Assembly (NCBI RefSeq): GCF_015714715.1
Contig: NZ_WAHS01000002.1
Span: forward strand, 806,001 to 870,000
Origin: Aestuariivirga litoralis
GTDB lineage: Bacteria > Pseudomonadota > Alphaproteobacteria > Rhizobiales > Aestuariivirgaceae
Direction: 5' to 3'
Length of the DNA stretch: 64,000 bases
Shown here: piece after piece, positions 7,752 through 17,097 of the stretch
How the letters are laid out: the number at the start of each line of letters is the position of its first letter
Position numbering within the stretch: position 1 is the first letter of the stretch
Notes under the pieces: model-generated
What the model saw: only the letters and a program-made list of their open reading frames with translations
Database searches by the model: none
What the model was told of the DNA's origin: nothing
Made by a program: the position numbers and the translations under genes

Positions 7752-9329
7752 CTATTTCTTCGCCCGCTTGAACTTCTGCACCAGGTCGTCCGCTGCTTCG
7801 TGGTAATCAACGATGTCAGCCCACGCTTCGCACGGATTGAGCAGTTTCGAATCCACCCCATTCAGTGCAACCGGAACTTCGAATCCGAAATTGGTATCGA
7901 TCCGCATCTTCGCCTGATCCACTTCACCACTTAGCACGGCCTTCAAGATAGCGCGGGTTTGCGGCAGAGCAATGCGGTTTCCCACACCATAGCCACCACC
8001 GGTCCAACCGGTATTGATCAGGTAGCAACGCGTGCCATGCGCTTTGATCTTCTGGCGCAGCAGATGCGCATAGACTTTCGGAGGGCGCGGCAGGAACGGC
8101 GCGCCAAAGCAGGCCGAGAAGGTGGCTTCAGGCTCCTTCACGCCGCGCTCGGTGCCGGCCACTTTCGCCGTATAGCCCAGCAGGAACTGCTCTACCGCCT
8201 GTTCCGGCGTCAGCCGCGCCACCGGCGGCAGCACGCCGAACGCATCGGCCGTCAGCATGACCAGAACTTCCGGGTGCTGGCCCATCACACCCGGTGTTGC
8301 GCCTGCGATCTGTGACAGTGAATAAGCAGCGCGGGTATTTTCCGTGCGGCTGCCATCATCAAAATCGACTGAGCCGCAGGCTTCGTTCAGAACAACGTTT
8401 TCCAGCACCGTGCCGAAATTCAGCGCGGCCTTGTAGATGGCGGGCTCTTGCGCTTCATCCAGTTTGATCACCTTGGCGTAACAGCCATTCTCGATATTGA
8501 AGATGCCGTTCTCGCCCCAGCCATGTTCATCATCGCCGATCAGCGCACGCGCAGGATCAGCCGACAAAGTGGTCTTGCCGGTGCCCGACAGCCCGAAGAA
8601 CAACGCCGTCTTGCCGTTCTCATCTGTGTTTGCCGAGCAATGCATTGGCAACACGCCTTCTTGTGGCGCGAGATAATTCAGCACAGTGAACACCGCCTTC
8701 TTCATTTCGCCTGCGTAAGCCGTGCCGCCAATCAGCACCGTCATGCCGTTGAAGTCGATGGCAATCACCGTTTCGGACTGCGTCCCATGGCGCGCCGGAT
8801 CAGCTTTGAAACTGGGCAGGCAAATGATATTCAGCCCCGGCATGAAGCGGCCTTCCTGGCCCTCCACCGGCGCCAGCAAATGCCGCATGAAAGCGGAAGC
8901 CCAAGCCGTCTCGGTGACCACACGCACCGGGAATTGTTTCTCGGCACCGGGGCAGGCTTCCAGATCCTGCACGAAAACATCCCTCATGCGCGCATGGGTC
9001 ATCATGTCGGCGCGCAGCTGATCGAAATGCCGGCGGCTCATCGCCTGATTGTTGTCCCACCACACATCCTGTGCGGTGGCTTCTTCCAGCACGATGAACT
9101 TGTCCTTGGGGCTGCGACCAGTGTGTGCCCCGGTTTCGACAACGAGAGCTCCGGTGCATGAGAGCTGCGCCTCGCCCCGCGCCACGGCGCGCTGCACCAA
9201 ACGCCAATTGCCCTCATTCCACGACACCTTGCCCAGCCAGCGCAGGCCGAAAGCACCGAGTTCCGCGCGGATCAGCGAGTCGCGGCCGTCATCGGCAATG
9301 AGGATTTCGGGGCGGGCAAGCATCGTCAT
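7752..9329 (-). CDS. pckA: Phosphoenolpyruvate carboxykinase (ATP)
   Basis: PckA turns oxaloacetate and ATP into phosphoenolpyruvate and CO2, the entry to gluconeogenesis from C4 acids. The 525-residue protein carries the kinase-1 P-loop GLSGTGKT (residues 246-253), the metal-site segment IGDDEHGWGENGIFN (264-278) and the RSPKDKF motif (72-78). The start at 9329 follows AGGAGATT; upstream in-frame codons lack such a site. In rhizobia pckA is next to chvI, but here chvI is 38 kb away. Two operator-like repeats lie 40-85 bases upstream of the start. Confidence 0.97.
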   Translation of the reverse strand: MTMLARPEILIADDGRDSLIRAELGAFGLRWLGKVSWNEGNWRLVQRAVARGEAQLSCTGALVVETGAHTGRSPKDKFIVLEEATAQDVWWDNNQAMSRRHFDQLRADMMTHARMRDVFVQDLEACPGAEKQFPVRVVTETAWASAFMRHLLAPVEGQEGRFMPGLNIICLPSFKADPARHGTQSETVIAIDFNGMTVLIGGTAYAGEMKKAVFTVLNYLAPQEGVLPMHCSANTDENGKTALFFGLSGTGKTTLSADPARALIGDDEHGWGENGIFNIENGCYAKVIKLDEAQEPAIYKAALNFGTVLENVVLNEACGSVDFDDGSRTENTRAAYSLSQIAGATPGVMGQHPEVLVMLTADAFGVLPPVARLTPEQAVEQFLLGYTAKVAGTERGVKEPEATFSACFGAPFLPRPPKVYAHLLRQKIKAHGTRCYLINTGWTGGGYGVGNRIALPQTRAILKAVLSGEVDQAKMRIDTNFGFEVPVALNGVDSKLLNPCEAWADIVDYHEAADDLVQKFKRAKK

Positions 9330-9370
9330 GGCAATCTCCTGTAATGAGACGACCATAGCCGCAAATTGAA

Positions 9371-9412
9371 TGATGTAAAGATGGATTTACATCAGAATAA
9401 TATGTTTACGTC
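9371..9412. promoter_or_regulatory. Operator-like inverted repeat plus extra half-site upstream of pckA
   Basis: TGATGTAAA at 9371-9379 and TTTACATCA at 9386-9394 form a perfect 9-bp inverted repeat with a 6-base spacer; a third copy of the half-site, TTTACGTCA, is at 9404-9412. The array lies 42-83 bases upstream of the pckA start, where a dimeric regulator could bind. The regulator is not identifiable from the sequence. Confidence 0.6.
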
Positions 9413-9435
9413 AATCTATATTTGAGTGAAACACA

Positions 9436-10257
9436 TCATTTAATACGATAGAATTTCGCGGCAGTTCCTCCGAAAACCTTGGCATGATCCGCCTGCGGCA
9501 CAATGCTTTGCGCCGCTGAAAACCAGGAATCATAGCTGCCATTGAGATTGAGCACCGGCCAGTCCGAGCCCCACATCACCCGGTCCGCGCCGAAACCTTC
9601 CAACACATGCGCGCCGTAGGGGCGCAAGGTTTCCAACGTCCAGCCCGGCTTGGCCTCGGTGGCGATGCCTGACAGTTTGCAGAAAACATTCGTCTCCTTG
9701 GCGATCGCGGCCATCTTCGCCGCCCAATCATCAAACTGCCCATCGCGGATGACTGGCTTCATGCAATGGTCGATCACGGTGCGCAGTTTCGGATATTTCG
9801 CAAACAGCTTGCTGAACGGATCGAGATGCAAAGGAAAGCCCAGCGCATCAAAGGTGAGATCAAGATCAATGAGCGCATCAAAGGCCCATTGCACGTCTTT
9901 GCGGTGCATCCATTCCGCATCCGGCAGATCCTGGATCATCGGCCGCACGCCAGAAAATTTCGGATGCTTGGCCAGGCGTGACAGATGTTTCAGGTCATCG
10001 CGGTTTTCAAAATCTACCCAGCCCACCACCTTGGCGACGTGATCGGTGGCATCAGCGATGCCCAGCATATATTCGGTTTCAACAACCGTCGGCGCGGCCT
10101 GCACCAACACTGTTTTTTCGATGTCATGCTGGGCCAGATGCCCCGCCATATCCTTCGGCAGAATAGGCTTGGCAATCGGCGCTGTCGCCTCACCCACCAT
10201 CCAGAAATAATCGCCGCGCGCCGGGTTCCAGAAATGCTGATGCGCGTCGATCCTCAT
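9436..10257 (-). CDS. Amidohydrolase-2 family sugar lactonase
   Basis: The 273-residue protein is a TIM-barrel amidohydrolase of the COG3618 type. It starts with the metal-binding HxH (H6 and H8 in DAHQHFW), continues with VDHCMKP and ends with MWGSDWPV, the conserved aspartate of the family. Relatives hydrolyse L-fucono-, L-rhamnono- or galactono-lactones. It overlaps the upstream aldose-dehydrogenase-type reductase by 4 bases (ATGA), which fits consecutive steps: aldose to lactone, then lactone to sugar acid. The substrate is inferred, and the remaining pathway enzymes are not in the adjacent genes. Confidence 0.82.
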   Translation of the reverse strand: MRIDAHQHFWNPARGDYFWMVGEATAPIAKPILPKDMAGHLAQHDIEKTVLVQAAPTVVETEYMLGIADATDHVAKVVGWVDFENRDDLKHLSRLAKHPKFSGVRPMIQDLPDAEWMHRKDVQWAFDALIDLDLTFDALGFPLHLDPFSKLFAKYPKLRTVIDHCMKPVIRDGQFDDWAAKMAAIAKETNVFCKLSGIATEAKPGWTLETLRPYGAHVLEGFGADRVMWGSDWPVLNLNGSYDSWFSAAQSIVPQADHAKVFGGTAAKFYRIK

Positions 10258-11279
10258 GCGGAAACCTTATGGCGCGGATCCATCAGCCCTGCGTCCTTCA
10301 AGTCCTTCCACAAAGCCTTCGGAACTTTCTTCGATACGGTCTTGATGTTGAGAGCCACATGCGCGGGCGTTGTCGCACCGGGAATGATTGACACCACAGC
10401 TGGATGCGAAAGTGGGAATTGCAGGGCAGCTTCCGGCAATTTCACCTTGTGCTTTTTGCAGACGGCTTCAATCTTCGCCACTCTCTCGATGATGTGCTTC
10501 GGCGCGGGGTCGTAATCATACATCGCGCCCTTCTTGGCACCGGTGGCGAGAATGCCGGAATTGTAAACGCCACCGAGCACAATGCCGATGCCGCGTTCTT
10601 CACACAGGGGAAGGAATGAATTGAGCGATTCCTGCTCCAGCAAAGTGTAGCGTCCGGCCAGCAGGAACAGATCGAAGTCGCCAGCCTTGGCCAAGGTCTC
10701 GGCCACCTGCCATTCATTGATGCCAGCACCAATGGCCTTGATCACTTTTTCGTCGCGCAGCTTGATGAGGGCCTTGTAGCCGCCGCCCATCAACGTCTTC
10801 ACGTGGATGTCGCGCGCCGCTTCGCTGCCATGTGTGAACACATCGACGTCATGCGCAAAAAGAATATCGATGGAATCCAGCCCCAGCCGCTCCAGCGAAG
10901 CCTCAAAGGAGCGCATCACGCCTTCATAGGTGTAATCAAACCGTTCACGCCGTGACGGGCAGTCGAAAAACTTGCCAATGCCCGTCCGGTCCTTCGGCGC
11001 GCAGGGCTCCAGCAACCTGCCAATCTTGGTCGAGATCACATAATCCGAACGTTTCTTGCCGCGCAGGAAATGATTGAGCCGGGTTTCCGAAAGCCCAAGC
11101 CCGTAAAGCGGCGCGGTATCGATATAGCGCAGGCCCGCCTTCCACATGGCATCCATCACGTCAGTGGCTTGGCTTTCGCTCATGGCGGAATAGAGATTGC
11201 CCAAGGGCGCCGAGCCGAAACCCAATTGCGTAAAAGGAATGGATGCCCCTGACGGTGCCTTGAAATTCTTGCGCTTCAT
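10254..11279 (-). CDS. Aldo/keto reductase, D-threo-aldose 1-dehydrogenase type
   Basis: A 341-residue aldo/keto reductase. The catalytic tetrad is visible: D54 and Y59 in YIDTAPLYG, K85 in ISTKIG, and the histidine of LFAHDVD. The length and the N-terminal GFGSAPLGNLY resemble the L-fucose/D-threo-aldose 1-dehydrogenase and pyridoxal 4-dehydrogenase branch rather than the shorter diketogluconate reductases. It is translationally coupled to the lactonase gene. A two-step oxidation of L-fucose, D-arabinose or L-galactose is plausible. The operon is divergent from the PBP gene across 161 bases. Confidence 0.83.
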   Translation of the reverse strand: MKRKNFKAPSGASIPFTQLGFGSAPLGNLYSAMSESQATDVMDAMWKAGLRYIDTAPLYGLGLSETRLNHFLRGKKRSDYVISTKIGRLLEPCAPKDRTGIGKFFDCPSRRERFDYTYEGVMRSFEASLERLGLDSIDILFAHDVDVFTHGSEAARDIHVKTLMGGGYKALIKLRDEKVIKAIGAGINEWQVAETLAKAGDFDLFLLAGRYTLLEQESLNSFLPLCEERGIGIVLGGVYNSGILATGAKKGAMYDYDPAPKHIIERVAKIEAVCKKHKVKLPEAALQFPLSHPAVVSIIPGATTPAHVALNIKTVSKKVPKALWKDLKDAGLMDPRHKVSA

Positions 11280-11440
11280 TCGCGTCCCCTGATCGTGTTC
11301 TTATGGATAAAATCCACGCGGATTGAACCACGGCGGCGATGGCCCGGCAAGGGCCGCAAGCGCCCGCCACGATTCCACCCTTATTTCCCCGCTAGAACGG
11401 TTCACCAACTGGCAAGATTTACATAGGTATAGACCGCCCC

Positions 11441-13549
11441 ATGGGGTTATTTTTGAAAAAGAAATCCAAGGGACGCGGCCGTGGCCGCAAGTCCGAACCC
11501 CGGCTTTTTGAAGAAGACGAAGAAGATGAGGGCGACGAGCTGCAAGCGCCCACCCGCCGCAAAACCAAATCTCCAGATAAGAAGCGCCGTTCCTGGTTCT
11601 GGCGGCTGATCGGATTTTTCCTCGTCGCCGGCTTTTGGGGTGCCGTGGCCGGTGCCCTGGCCTTCACCTATATCTGGTTCTCGCTCGACCAGCGCGGCCT
11701 GCTGCAAATTCCGCAGCGCGAACCCGGCGCGATGATCCTGGCCAATAATGGCTCGGTGCTGGCCGAAGAAGGCGCCTTCTTTGGAGACGCCGCCAAAATA
11801 AATGAATTGCCGGATTATGTGCCCAACGCCGTGATCGCCATTGAAGACCGGCGCTTCCGTTCGCATTACGGCATTGACCCTGTCGGCATCCTGCGCGCCA
11901 TGAGCCGCAACGTCCTTTCGGGCCATATGGTGCAGGGCGGTTCAACGCTCACCCAGCAGCTCGCCAAGAACCTGTTCCTCACGCCGGAACGCACCGCGAC
12001 CCGCAAAGCTCAGGAAGCTGTACTGGCCATCTGGTTGGAACACAAATTCACCAAGGACGAGATTCTTCAGCTCTATTTGAACCGTGTTTATTTCGGCAAC
12101 GGTGCCACTGGCATCGAACAGGCCGCCCATAATTTCTTCAACAAGTCGGCTTCCGAGCTGACGGTGATGGAAGCCGCGCGTTTGGCCGCGTGCCTGAAGG
12201 CACCATCCAATTATAACCCTGTCGATCACATGGAAGAATCCACCGCCCGCGCCAAACTGGTTCTGGCGGCCATGCAGGATGAAGGTTTCATTTCGCAACA
12301 GGATGAGGCCGATGCCGTCAGTCAACCGACCAATACGGTCAGCAGCGGCGCCAAGCCGGCGCGGCAATATGCGGTGGACTGGATTGATGCCCAGCTGCCG
12401 CAGCTGGTGAAGGACTACAAAGAATCCATCGTCATCGAAACCACCATTGATCCGGCCATTCAATCCAACGCCGAAAAATCCCTGAACCTGCGTTTGCAGC
12501 AGAACGGCAAGAAGCTGAATGTGTCGCAAGGTGCGATCGTGGTGATGGACAATACTGGCGCTGTGCTCTCGATGGTCGGCGGCAAGTCCTACGGCAAGAG
12601 CCAATTCAACCGTGCCATCAAGGCCCAGCGCCAGCCGGGCTCTGCCTTCAAGGCTTTCGTTTATCTCGCTGCGATGGAACATGGCTTCACGCCGGAATCG
12701 ACCCAGGTGGATGAGCCGGTGAAGATCGGCAATTGGTCACCGGAAAACTACAAGCACAAATATCTGGGCGAAGTTTCGCTTGAGCAAGCCTTCGCTCAAT
12801 CGATCAACACGGTGGCCGCAAAGCTTGCCGCAACTGTCGGACCCGATCAGGTGGTGGCCACCGCGCAGCGCCTCGGCATCACCTCACCGCTGGGCCATGA
12901 TGCTTCGATTGCGCTCGGTACATCGGAAGTTACACCGCTGGAAATGACCGCAGCCTTCGTGCCCTTCGCCAATGGCGGCGATGGCGTCACACCCTATGTG
13001 GTCAAACGCATCACCACGCGCGAGGGCCAGGTTCTTTATGAGCGCAAGGGCGATGGCCTCGGCCAGGTCGTGGCACCTGCCATGCTGGGCGAAATGAACA
13101 CTTTGTTCCGCGCCGTAGTGCGCGAGGGCACCGGTGTCAAAGCACAATTCGGCAATTGGGATATTGGCGGCAAGACCGGCACCACCCAGGATTACCGCGA
13201 TGCCTGGTTCATCGGCTTTACGCCCTATCTCACCGCCGGAATCTGGATGGGCAATGACGACAATTCATCCACCAAGCAATTGACCGGCGGTTCGCTGCCA
13301 GCCGTGATCTGGAAAGATATCATGGAACCGGCGCATAAGGGTCTGGCTTGGTTGCCGCTGCCGGGACGTCAGGATCAGAACCAGCCAACGCCAGATATTA
13401 TCGCCATGGATCAGAATGGCGAAGGCACCCAGCCGGAGATCATCAATACGGTTCCGAATAATCAGCAAGACGAAAAACCCAAGACGATTTTCGATCTTCT
13501 CTTCGGCAAGAAGAAGCAGCAGCAGAATCAGGATAGCGGGCTGTACTGA
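11441..13549 (+). CDS. Class A penicillin-binding protein (PBP1A type)
   Basis: A bifunctional peptidoglycan synthase, anchored in the inner membrane by one segment (about residues 54-78) after a charged cytoplasmic N-terminus. The glycosyltransferase domain (GT51) has EDRRFRSHYG near residue 135, with the catalytic glutamate, and GGSTLTQQLAKN. The transpeptidase has the acyl-serine motif SAFK at S401, a SIN motif and KTGT at K578. A Gln/Asn-rich tail ends the 702 residues. The length and architecture fit PBP1A/PbpC-like enzymes; no lipoprotein partner gene is nearby. Confidence 0.95.
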   Translation: MGLFLKKKSKGRGRGRKSEPRLFEEDEEDEGDELQAPTRRKTKSPDKKRRSWFWRLIGFFLVAGFWGAVAGALAFTYIWFSLDQRGLLQIPQREPGAMILANNGSVLAEEGAFFGDAAKINELPDYVPNAVIAIEDRRFRSHYGIDPVGILRAMSRNVLSGHMVQGGSTLTQQLAKNLFLTPERTATRKAQEAVLAIWLEHKFTKDEILQLYLNRVYFGNGATGIEQAAHNFFNKSASELTVMEAARLAACLKAPSNYNPVDHMEESTARAKLVLAAMQDEGFISQQDEADAVSQPTNTVSSGAKPARQYAVDWIDAQLPQLVKDYKESIVIETTIDPAIQSNAEKSLNLRLQQNGKKLNVSQGAIVVMDNTGAVLSMVGGKSYGKSQFNRAIKAQRQPGSAFKAFVYLAAMEHGFTPESTQVDEPVKIGNWSPENYKHKYLGEVSLEQAFAQSINTVAAKLAATVGPDQVVATAQRLGITSPLGHDASIALGTSEVTPLEMTAAFVPFANGGDGVTPYVVKRITTREGQVLYERKGDGLGQVVAPAMLGEMNTLFRAVVREGTGVKAQFGNWDIGGKTGTTQDYRDAWFIGFTPYLTAGIWMGNDDNSSTKQLTGGSLPAVIWKDIMEPAHKGLAWLPLPGRQDQNQPTPDIIAMDQNGEGTQPEIINTVPNNQQDEKPKTIFDLLFGKKKQQQNQDSGLY

Positions 13550-13555
13550 CCTCAT

Positions 13556-13583
13556 CGTCCTCTCCCGCAAGCGGGAGAAGACG
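13556..13583. terminator. Hairpin between the convergent PBP and YgjP genes
   Basis: CGTC at 13556-13559 pairs with GACG at 13580-13583, and TCTCCCGC at 13561-13568 pairs with GCGGGAGA at 13571-13578. It lies 6 bases after the PBP stop and before the convergent stop at 13587. There is no T-run, so it may be a bidirectional terminator or an mRNA-stabilising palindrome; CTCTCCCGC-type palindromes are commonly dispersed in rhizobial genomes. Confidence 0.55.
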
Positions 13584-13586
13584 AGA

Positions 13587-14330
13587 TCAAAGATACCGGT
13601 GCACTTCACGCCCGTTGGTCTTCAGCCATTGCTTGGCGGCGCGGGCTTGTGGGCAATGCGTCAGAACCAGCCGCCAGAAGCGCGGCCCGTGATTCATTTC
13701 GCGCAAATGGGCCACTTCATGGGCGGCCACATAATCCAGCACGAAATCCGGCGCCAGGATCAGCCGCCAGGAATAAGACAGCGTGCCATTGGCCGAGCAT
13801 GAGCCCCAGCGGCTGCGCTGATCGCGGATGCTGATCTTGGTGAAACGCGTTTCCATCGCTTGAGCATATTTGCGCGAGGCGGAGGTGAGTTCGGCCAGCG
13901 CCTGCTTCTTGAGAAAATCCAGCAGCCGGCGCGGGGCATGCGCGGCGTCGCCGGGCACATGGATGATGCCCTCGGCCACGCCCACCAATCCACGCCGCCC
14001 GCCGGCGAAATAAAGCACATGCTGTTTGCCGCGATACAGAAATTCCGCGCCATTGCCTATTGTGGCGGGTGCCGCCTGCTTGGCCAGCGTGCGGGTAATC
14101 CAGGGCTTGGAGGCTTCCACGAAACGCAACGCTTCAGCGAGAGAGCTGCGCTTCGGCAGCGTCATCACCAACCCGCCAGTTTTGCCATCCAGCCGCAATA
14201 CCAAACGCCGCGCCTTCGCATTGCGCCGGAAGCGCAACGGCACATCGCGGCCATCAATATTCAGAACCTGGGATTCAGGCGTGGGAAGCGTTCCGCTGAG
14301 GCGCGGAGCGGCGCGTAAGAATCCGATCAA
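13587..14330 (-). CDS. YgjP/SprT-like M48-type zinc metallopeptidase (DUF45)
   Basis: The 247-residue protein has the DUF45 signatures RSRWGSCS and YSWRLILAP followed by the zinc motif HEVAH (in YVAAHEVAHLREMNH) and a third likely ligand in the NHGPRFW segment. E. coli YgjP is a member; function is a putative metal-dependent peptidase. The only start that fits the N-terminus is a TTG at 14330, overlapping the phaZ stop as TTGA, so it is probably coupled to phaZ translation. The start codon is therefore uncertain. Confidence 0.85.
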   Translation of the reverse strand: MIGFLRAAPRLSGTLPTPESQVLNIDGRDVPLRFRRNAKARRLVLRLDGKTGGLVMTLPKRSSLAEALRFVEASKPWITRTLAKQAAPATIGNGAEFLYRGKQHVLYFAGGRRGLVGVAEGIIHVPGDAAHAPRRLLDFLKKQALAELTSASRKYAQAMETRFTKISIRDQRSRWGSCSANGTLSYSWRLILAPDFVLDYVAAHEVAHLREMNHGPRFWRLVLTHCPQARAAKQWLKTNGREVHRYL

Positions 14331-15577
14331 GGCTTCTGCGCGTTGAGGAAATCAGCGATCATGGGCGCCACTTCAGCACGGAACTTCGAGCCGGAAAAGA
14401 CCCCGTAATGACCAACACCCATTTGTAAGTGATGCTTGTGCTTGTCAGCCGGGATGTTCTTGCAAAGCTCATGCGCGGCTTCGGTTTGGCCCAGGCCTGA
14501 AATATCATCACGCTCACCTTCGACAGTGAGAAGCGCCGTCTGCGTAATCGCCGCCGGATCAATCATCACGCCGCGATGCGCGTAAGTGCCATGCGGCAGG
14601 TCCTGATGAATGAACACCCGCTCGATGGTCTGAAGGTAGAATTCAGCAGTGAGATCCATCACCGCCATATATTCATCGTAGAAACGCTCATGGCGCGCAG
14701 CGTCTTGTTCATCGCCATCGACGAGGTCACAATAAAGCTCGCGGTGCGCCTTCAAATGCCGGTCGAGATTCATCGAGATGAAACCGCCCAGCTGCATGAA
14801 GCCCGGATAGACCTCGCGGCCATGGCCAGCGTGAGGCCCTTCCACTTTCATGATGGCGGATTGGCGGAACCAGTCGAGGTCCTTGCCATCGGCAAATTTG
14901 TTCACTGCCGTGGGGCTTTTGGTGGTGTCGATCGGTCCACCCATCAGCACCATGGCCAAGGGAGCCAGCGGATCATTCTTGGCAGCCATGATTGAGACCG
15001 CCGCCAAAACCGGAACAGCTGGCTGGCACACCGCCATCACATGCGCGCGCTCACCCAGATGGTGCAGCATGGTGATCACTGAGTCAGTGTAGTCATCGAG
15101 ATCGAACTGGCCGGCCGACAGAGGAATGTCGCGCGCGTCCTGCCAGTCAGTCACGTAGATATCAAAATGAGGCAGCAGCGATTTCACCGTGTCGCGCAAC
15201 AGCGTGGCATAATGGCCCGACATCGGCGCCACCATCAGAAGCTTGGCCTGCTTCGCCCGAAGATCAACCTTGCCGAAATGAATGAGTTTGCAGAACGGCG
15301 TTTCCCATGCCACTTGCTCATCGATCAGATAGGCTTTGCCGTCGATCTGGGTTTCCGGAATGTCGAAAGAGGGCTTGGCGAAACGGCGCGTGGCGCGCTC
15401 GAACATGGTGAGTGCGGCTGTGGCTTGGCGGCCCATGCTGGTGTCGCGCAACGGATTGGCGGCACTGGCCCAAAAGGAAAGCCCCATATTGGCCATGGCC
15501 CGGAAGGGCTGAAGGGCGGCATGGTTCAATTCAAACATGGAATAGAGCGGAGATGACGGCACAGACATTGTTCTCAT
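14327..15577 (-). CDS. phaZ: Intracellular poly(3-hydroxybutyrate) depolymerase
   Basis: PhaZ mobilises stored PHB granules. The 416-residue alpha/beta hydrolase has no signal peptide and shows the intracellular-type nucleophile motif AVCQPAVP with C184 in place of the serine of extracellular enzymes; MVAPMSGHYATLLRDT and the C-terminal GVGHYGVFSG with the catalytic histidine are also characteristic. N-terminal ATG codons at 15577 and 15568 are both possible. It lies divergent from regB across 157 bases, a promoter region that may connect PHB use to redox state, though no motif proves it. Confidence 0.94.
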   Translation of the reverse strand: MRTMSVPSSPLYSMFELNHAALQPFRAMANMGLSFWASAANPLRDTSMGRQATAALTMFERATRRFAKPSFDIPETQIDGKAYLIDEQVAWETPFCKLIHFGKVDLRAKQAKLLMVAPMSGHYATLLRDTVKSLLPHFDIYVTDWQDARDIPLSAGQFDLDDYTDSVITMLHHLGERAHVMAVCQPAVPVLAAVSIMAAKNDPLAPLAMVLMGGPIDTTKSPTAVNKFADGKDLDWFRQSAIMKVEGPHAGHGREVYPGFMQLGGFISMNLDRHLKAHRELYCDLVDGDEQDAARHERFYDEYMAVMDLTAEFYLQTIERVFIHQDLPHGTYAHRGVMIDPAAITQTALLTVEGERDDISGLGQTEAAHELCKNIPADKHKHHLQMGVGHYGVFSGSKFRAEVAPMIADFLNAQKP

Positions 15578-15734
15578 TTGTATGACTTTAACACCCTTTC
15601 CAGGGCAGGTGCCAAGTGTTTTTTGCAGTGCAACATGGCGAAGGATAACGGCAAATATTTAAGATTGTTCCCCATGCAGCCCCGCCGCCGTTTTTGCTTT
15701 GCGCCGCCTGCTCCGTTAGACTTCGCCTCACATC

Positions 15735-17063
15735 ATGTCTGAAACCTCGCAACCCGCCGCCCCGGAATTTGGCCTTCTGCGTCTGCGCACGCTGGTCCGT
15801 TTGCGCTGGCTGGCCATCATTGGCCAATCCGCAGCGGTGCTGATCGTGGAATTTGCGCTGGGCTACCGCTTGCCGCTCTCGGCCTGTCTCGCGCTGATAG
15901 CGGTTTCGGCGTGGCTCAATGTGTTCCTCACTTTGAGATGGCGTGGTAGCTTGCGGCTTTCAACCCAAGCGGCTGGCATCCTGCTCGGCTACGATGTGAT
16001 GCAGCTGGCGGGGCTTCTGTATCTCACTGGCGGATTGCAAAATCCATTCGCCTTGCTCTTCCTCGTGCCCGTGACCGTGTCGGCCACTTCGCTGCCGCTG
16101 GCATGGACCGCAGCCTTGGGCGCGCTCGGCCTTCTATGTTCTTCGGTGCTGGCCTTTTTCCACCGCCCGCTGCCCTGGGCAGATGCCAATATTTTCGCGC
16201 TGCCGCCGCTTTATCTTCTGGGCGTGTGGGCCGCGATTGTATGCGCCACCATCTTCTCGGCGATCTATGCGCGCCGCATCGCGGAAGAAGCGCGGCTGAT
16301 GTATTCCGCTTTGCAGGCCACCGAACTGGTGCTGGCGCGTGAACAGAGGCTTTCTGCGCTGGATGGTCTTGCTGCCGCTGCCGCTCATGAGTTGGGCACG
16401 CCACTCGCCACCATTGCTCTCGTCGCCAAGGAATTGAAACGTGCTCTGCCGGCCAAATTCGAACATGCCGAGGATATTGATCTTCTCGTGTCACAGGCCG
16501 CGCGCTGCCGCGAAATTCTGACCCGCTTAGCGGTGCCTGAACAACTGTCGGATGAAACATATCAGCAAGTGGGTTTCGAGGCGATGCTGGAAGACATGGT
16601 GGCACCTTTGCGTGGTTCTGATGTGGGGATCGAAGTCGATGCCAAACCCATCGACGAGCGTTCCACCACGCCGGTGTTCCGGCGCAACCCGGCGATCAGC
16701 TACGGCCTCGGCAACATTCTCGAAAACGCCATCGATTTTGCCAAGGGGCGCGTCGATGTGAAGGCCCGCTGGTCGGCCACCCAAGTCAGCCTGTCGGTCA
16801 CTGACGATGGGCCAGGTTTTGACCAGGCGATCTTTGACCGGCTGGGCGATCCCTTCGTTACCACCAGGCCCGGCTATGGCGATGCCTTCAAGGGCGAAAG
16901 CGAGGAACATGAAGGTATGGGTCTCGGTCTCTTCATCGCAAAGACGCTGCTGGAGCGCACTGGTGCCGCCGTTACCCTGTCTAATCGCAAGGCGCCAGAT
17001 AGCGGTGCGATGATCCAGATTGTCTGGCCGCGCGTTGTCGTTGATGTTGGCAAATCCGCTTGA
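15735..17063 (+). CDS. regB: RegB/PrrB/ActS redox-sensing histidine kinase
   Basis: RegB phosphorylates RegA according to quinone redox state. The 442-residue protein has six hydrophobic segments in the first 180 residues and the quinone-site heptad GGLQNPF at residues 99-105. The H-box AAAAHELGTP has the phospho-histidine at H218, and C258 in RCREIL matches the redox-active cysteine region. The ATP domain carries NILENAIDFA, DDGPGF and GMGLGLFIAKTLLE. All hallmark positions are present. regA follows 34 bases downstream. Confidence 0.95.
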   Translation: MSETSQPAAPEFGLLRLRTLVRLRWLAIIGQSAAVLIVEFALGYRLPLSACLALIAVSAWLNVFLTLRWRGSLRLSTQAAGILLGYDVMQLAGLLYLTGGLQNPFALLFLVPVTVSATSLPLAWTAALGALGLLCSSVLAFFHRPLPWADANIFALPPLYLLGVWAAIVCATIFSAIYARRIAEEARLMYSALQATELVLAREQRLSALDGLAAAAAHELGTPLATIALVAKELKRALPAKFEHAEDIDLLVSQAARCREILTRLAVPEQLSDETYQQVGFEAMLEDMVAPLRGSDVGIEVDAKPIDERSTTPVFRRNPAISYGLGNILENAIDFAKGRVDVKARWSATQVSLSVTDDGPGFDQAIFDRLGDPFVTTRPGYGDAFKGESEEHEGMGLGLFIAKTLLERTGAAVTLSNRKAPDSGAMIQIVWPRVVVDVGKSA

Positions 17064-17097
17064 CTGGACATGGCAAAAGGAGTGGAGAGAGGCCGAA

